Notes under the pieces: generated by a model
Seen by the model: only the letters and a program-made list of their open reading frames with translations
What the model was told of the DNA's origin: nothing
Databases searched by the model: none
Source of the DNA: Volvox africanus
Taxonomy: Eukaryota > Chlorophyta > Chlorophyceae > Chlamydomonadales > Volvocaceae
Direction: 5' to 3'
DNA: 64,000 nt
Assembly (NCBI GenBank): GCA_030268105.1
Contig: BSDZ01000119.1
Span: 310,001-374,000 of the forward strand
Program-made: the position numbers and the translations under genes
In this document: positions 60,662-64,000 of the stretch, piece by piece
Numbering within the stretch: the stretch's first letter is position 1
How the letters are laid out: each line of letters begins with the position of its first letter

Positions 60662-61720
60662 GAACACTGGGAGTCTACACCCCCAGTGTCATGGACGAGC
60701 TGCTGACGTTAGTTGCACATGACAGTTGGGCCCCTAGCAGCCGAAGCTGATAGGGCCTTGATAGCCTAGCAGCGTCGGCTGCTAGGTTATCTGTGAAGGG
60801 GGTTCTCGCATAGGGATTATTCAGTAAATGGGCTCTGGCCCTCTAGGCCCTCCTTCCCCCGGACGAAAACGTCTGGCCGTCTGGTCTGGCCTGGTCTGGC
60901 TCTGCAATTTCATGATACCAGATCTTGCAAGCTGCAAAAAAGGAAGAGATGGTTATCGTGTAATGTTGACTTTGTTTCACTGCCGAGTTCCGCGTCACGC
61001 TCTTTCCACGCACTCATCTGCAAGGGCTGGTACGGAGAAAGCTTAGCTACACACGCCTCGTGGAGGCGGGTTCGTTAAAATTCCTGGAAAATCGAGAAGG
61101 ATAATCACTTCGCTTTCCAAGCATTGCATTTGACCTCATTTAACGAAATGTATTTTGTACGGCATGCAAAACGCCATACTTGGCATCAGGATCTGGCCAA
61201 CGCGCATCAAACTCGTAGAATGTGTAAGGTGCTTCGTGACATTCGGTGTGTGAGTGGGACTCGGACAGGCGAGAGTCGGTATAACGTTTCGTAAGACCGC
61301 GTTTTCTCTTTTCCTTTTGTTTTTGTTCAAATCTTAGGTTGATTCTTTCTTTTTGGTTTTAGGATTCTTTTGGTCTTGAGTCCTTTTCTTTGCGATCCGT
61401 GAGTCTCCTGGCTCATTCCGGGACTTACAAATTCACAAGCTTGTCATCATCATTATCATAATAATCAGGAGCTGTGCATATCCTTCATATCATGTCAGTT
61501 AAAAGCCTATAGAAACCTATTAAAAAACCAAATATTGACTGGGGCTGAGGAGCCTCCCCGGTGCGCAATTTTGTCTGTGAAGCTACCCAATAGCAAGTTG
61601 TAATTTGAAAGCTGACCATACCGGAATCGTGCATTCACTTCCGTAGATTTCCGCAGCGCTGGGCATCGTTTCCGCCCCCAACTTGGGCAGTTTTTTTCGG
61701 ATAACCATGATAAGGTAAGA
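60662..61720. other. Junction region between retroelement and bacterial block
   Basis: There are two adjacent hairpins built on the same arm: CCCTAGCAGC-CGAA-GCTGATAGGG (about 60732-60755, one mismatch) and CCTAGCAGC-GTCG-GCTGCTAGG (60765-60786, perfect). An inverted ACACTGGG..CCCAGTGT lies at about 60664-60690. No gene is recognised. The last 250 bases before the bacterial block are unassigned. Confidence 0.45.
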
Positions 61721-61721
61721 A

Positions 61722-62396
61722 ATGAGTAAGAAATCAAAGAAAATAGATCAACAAATAGCCATTTCTATTACCAGATTTGCTCCTATACTCATGTTAAGGG
61801 AATATAATATTGCAATTGATTTTTCAGCTCCGGATGCATTAGGAAGCCTGCTAAAAGTATCTATCAAAACTGATATTAAAGTAGTTGTAGGTACTACAGG
61901 ACTATCCAGTACTCATGTTAAGGAAATTGAAAAAGCTTCAAAATCAATTGCAATATTATATTCCCCCAACATGAGTGTAGGAGCAAATCTGGTAACAGAA
62001 ATGGCTGGAAAAATATCCAGGATTGTGGAAGATTATGATGTAGAAATTATTGATATCCATCATAGGCATAAAAAAGATTCTTCTTCTGGAACTGCCCTTG
62101 CTATTGGCCAGAAACTAGCTAAACATAGACACCATAAGTTTGAAAAAGTTGTCGTTGTTGATAGAGTCAATAGAGGAATTAGGAATGATAGGGATATAGG
62201 CTTTCCTGCTCTTAGATCAGGGGGGATTTGGGGAGAGCATGAAGTAACATTTGCAGGGCCTACTGAAGTAGTTACTATAGGCTCTAGAGCTTTAAGTAGA
62301 AAAGTATTTACAAATGGAACTTTATTTGCGGCCCGCTGGTTAAATATTGTGACTAAACCTGGTCTTTACCTAATGCAAGATATACTAAGGATTTAG
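61722..62396 (+). pseudogene. dapB: Bacterial dihydrodipicolinate reductase, N-terminally truncated
   Basis: DapB reduces dihydrodipicolinate in the diaminopimelate/lysine pathway of bacteria. Recognisable homology starts at about residue 27 (YNIAIDFSAPDA) and includes VVVGTTGLS, YSPNMSVGANL, the substrate-binding loop IIDIHHRHKKDSSSGTAL (family: E-x-HHRHK-x-DxPSGTA; Pro is Ser here), SGGIWGEHEV and a normal C-terminus. The N-terminal nucleotide-binding GxxGxMG part is missing, so this is a truncated copy though the remaining 200 codons are intact. Codon use is strongly A/T-biased, unlike all surrounding algal genes. A Rickettsiales-like source is inferred from AT bias and from reported insertions in volvocine algae. 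Confidence 0.85.
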
Positions 62397-62457
62397 TTTT
62401 TATATTTGTTTATATAACTTTTATAGCTTAATAGGGATGGTATATTCCCTATGTTTG

Positions 62458-63142
62458 CTAAAATACGGTTGGTTTTGATGGAATTTTTGCGTCTGGCAGC
62501 CTGATGTATAGAGGCCCTATATCTTGATTTATCTCTCCTGTATTTATTTTTTCATCCGCATATTTACAAACTTGGGTGGCATTAATTCTTGCGAAACAGG
62601 GTAATATAGTAATATTAACATTTCCTTAATTTATTTATATATTTTACTAGTACCATTTCCCGTACAGACTATTTTCTTTTTTCTATCCCTGAATAACTTA
62701 GAAACCTCGTCAATATCAATTAATCCATATTTGTCTTTATTGCCTTCAGGGGTAAGTTCCTGATAATATAACTGATTCCTATAAGAATTAAGCAGGATCA
62801 CTGCTTTATCAAAATGTTTTACCCGGCGTTGTAAACGGTAATAAGAGATCTCAAAATTCGAAATTGCTATGCTTTTTATGTTACCAGCAGCTAAAATACC
62901 CTGTGCTGTAGGCCAATCCTAAGTCCCGTAAAACTTCCTGGTCCATTAGTAAAAGCAAAATAATCAATATTCTGGCAATTTGTTGATTGTAAAGTTCTTT
63001 CAATCAATGAAATTAATACTTCTGCCTGCATAGATCGCCTTAAGTCCTTTCTATAGGCAAGAATCTCTTGACCGGCTGAAATATCTACGCTGCAGTTATT
63101 ATTAGAAACATCAAAAGCAAGTATACGATTTGCCGGTTGCAT
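62458..63142 (-). pseudogene. tsaB: Bacterial tRNA threonylcarbamoyladenosine protein TsaB, frameshifted
   Basis: TsaB (YeaZ) partners TsaD in making t6A of tRNA. From ATG 63142 the frame reads ILAFDVSNNNCSVDIS, then FTNGPGSFTGLRIGL, the family signature. It breaks after GLRIGL near 62915, where a short deletion shifts the frame. Coding then continues as TAQGILAAGNIKSIAISNFE and further to TGNGTSKIYK and a stop near 62630. A second frame change leads to the C-terminus, with GPLYIRLPDAKIP ending at 62458. Summed length (about 228 codons) equals a full TsaB, so it is complete in extent but broken twice. It is AT-rich and opposite in strand to dapB. Confidence 0.8.
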
Positions 63143-63216
63143 AATAATTAATTATTTTTTCAAATCCAAATTCATTTTGTATATTATCTGTAATTTTAAA
63201 AACAAATTTTAGAAAA

Positions 63217-63632
63217 TACATTTTTAATTCAGCAATATTTAGAGCATGTGATATCAGAGGCAGCAATAATGACCTCTCTCCTGAGCTAGCATATAAGATT
63301 GGTTTCTGTTTTGCACGAATTATTATATCAGGTCAGAATGAAGCGGAATCGAATTTTATTTGTGTAGGGAGGGATGGACGCCTTAGCTCTGAAGAACTTT
63401 GGAATGCTTTGTTGTTGCAAGGAATAAAAGCAGCGGGAGCAAATGTTAAATATATAGGATTAGCCACCACTCCTACTTTATATTTTGCTGATAGAATCTT
63501 TTCTTCTCCCGGTAGCATTATCGTTACTGGGTCTTAAAGGATGATGGTTTTAAAATGGTCAAAAATAATACCCCTTTCTTTGGTTTACTGATTCGGGATT
63601 TAAAAAAACAGATAGAAGAATTCAACCGTATA
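63217..63632 (+). pseudogene. Bacterial phosphomannomutase/phosphoglucomutase fragment
   Basis: An alpha-D-phosphohexomutase N-terminal domain. It reads IFRACDIRGS, then VGRDGRLSSEELWNALLLQG, then GLATTPTLYF, then SIIVTGS. The family continues with HNP after TGS (phosphoserine loop). Here a TAA follows at once, and one frame away the chain resumes as KDDGFKMVKN and continues to about 63632. So roughly eight bases, including the HNP codons, are lost. The gene then stops abruptly, and only about one third of the enzyme is present. The start is unclear because the frame is open upstream to about 63150 without ATG. AT-rich. Confidence 0.8.
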
Positions 63633-63634
63633 TA

Positions 63635-63730
63635 TATACAGTTTGCGCAATGCAGGAGGGTGCTAGGATTTATTGGGGTGATGAAATGGGTATACAATCT
63701 GCTGAAGAGGTAGGGCAGCCAAGCGCCGTA
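63635..63730 (+). pseudogene. IS630-type transposase fragment
   Basis: QEGARIYWGDEMGIQSAEE matches the second catalytic Asp motif of bacterial IS630/Tc1-like transposases (pattern ..a.I.wgDE.g.rs). Only about 25 residues are recognisable; flanking frames are unrelated. It abuts the mutase fragment, as expected for a transposon-rich endosymbiont genome or for a patchwork insertion. Confidence 0.55.
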
Positions 63731-64000
63731 TTCATTCGAGGGTTAAGATTACCGGACATCCATCTTGACGGGACTCTTGGCCTCTTCGGAAAGTACATAA
63801 CTATTAAAACCATAATAAATCTTATTACCCACGTTTTTTTCAAAACGAATTGTATTGTATATATGTACTTGGAGCACCGGCTAGGCTAGAATCACCGATG
63901 CCTATGGTGCCTCTCAGTTTCAGAAAGCGGGGCACGTTGCTAAGTGTGCATCATAAACTGTATCGCACGGTGATGCGACCGGGCACAGTGAAAAGCCCGC
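63731..64000. other. Right flank of bacterial block; nothing recognised
   Basis: Base composition rises again after about 63720. The frame to 63889 loses any transposase similarity. The precise right boundary of bacterial DNA is not visible. Confidence 0.35.

Noticed and set aside
61507..61737. Minus-strand frame of 76 codons left of dapB
   Set aside because: It could be part of the bacterial block, but I could not match it to any family and its composition is closer to the flanks.
61722..63730. Whole window from a bacterium, or a bacterial contig
   Set aside because: Spliced genes, TGTAA signals and eukaryotic retroelements occupy the rest; only 2 kb is bacterial and it is decayed.

Overview
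This window is nuclear DNA from a green alga, most probably a volvocine or other chlamydomonadalean species. Five things in the sequence point there. Genes are cut into many short exons by GT..AG introns. TGTAA, the polyadenylation signal of this group, lies downstream of several stop codons. The protein kinases carry long Ala/Gln/Ser/His-rich stretches. A tyrosine-recombinase retrotransposon of the DIRS/PAT type is present (Kangaroo of Volvox and TOC of Chlamydomonas are known relatives). Insertions of Rickettsiales-like genes have been reported in volvocine nuclear genomes. The species cannot be named from the window.

Layout. 0.4-7.1 kb (+): a ten-exon flavoenzyme of the dihydroorotate dehydrogenase superfamily, whose reading frame closes exactly across all joins. 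8.0-8.4 kb (-): a coding relic of unknown origin. 11.8-12.2 kb (+): a possible terminal exon, convergent with the next gene. 12.4-18.1 kb (-): a tyrosine-kinase-like protein kinase with a roughly 500-residue insertion inside its kinase domain. 18.8-27.1 kb: a nest of decayed retroelement repeats (gag relics and a tandem repeat of about 1.35 kb); one unit is split by a 4.3 kb DIRS/PAT-type retrotransposon (gag, RT-RNase H, tyrosine recombinase), and another holds a truncated SINE. 27.5-30.3 kb: an LTR-like repeat and a tRNA-headed SINE. 34.7-37.2 kb (+): the histone stem-loop-binding protein, SLBP. 38.2-38.8 kb (+): a possible small two-exon gene. 45.1-53.0 kb (-): a complete twelve-exon protein kinase of 930 residues. 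56.2-60.7 kb (+): a broken Ty3/gypsy-like retrotransposon ending inside its reverse transcriptase. 61.7-63.7 kb: an AT-rich block of four bacterial gene fragments (dapB, tsaB, a phosphohexomutase, an IS630-type transposase), each truncated or broken.

The algal genes do not form a pathway. They are separate genes (nucleotide-type flavoenzyme, histone mRNA processing, two signalling kinases) separated by repeats. The most unusual parts are the bacterial block, which looks like a decayed endosymbiont-derived insertion, and the DIRS element, whose empty target site can be read from a neighbouring repeat copy. All exon joins were worked out by eye from splice-site consensus, frame continuity and family motifs; no alignment was run.
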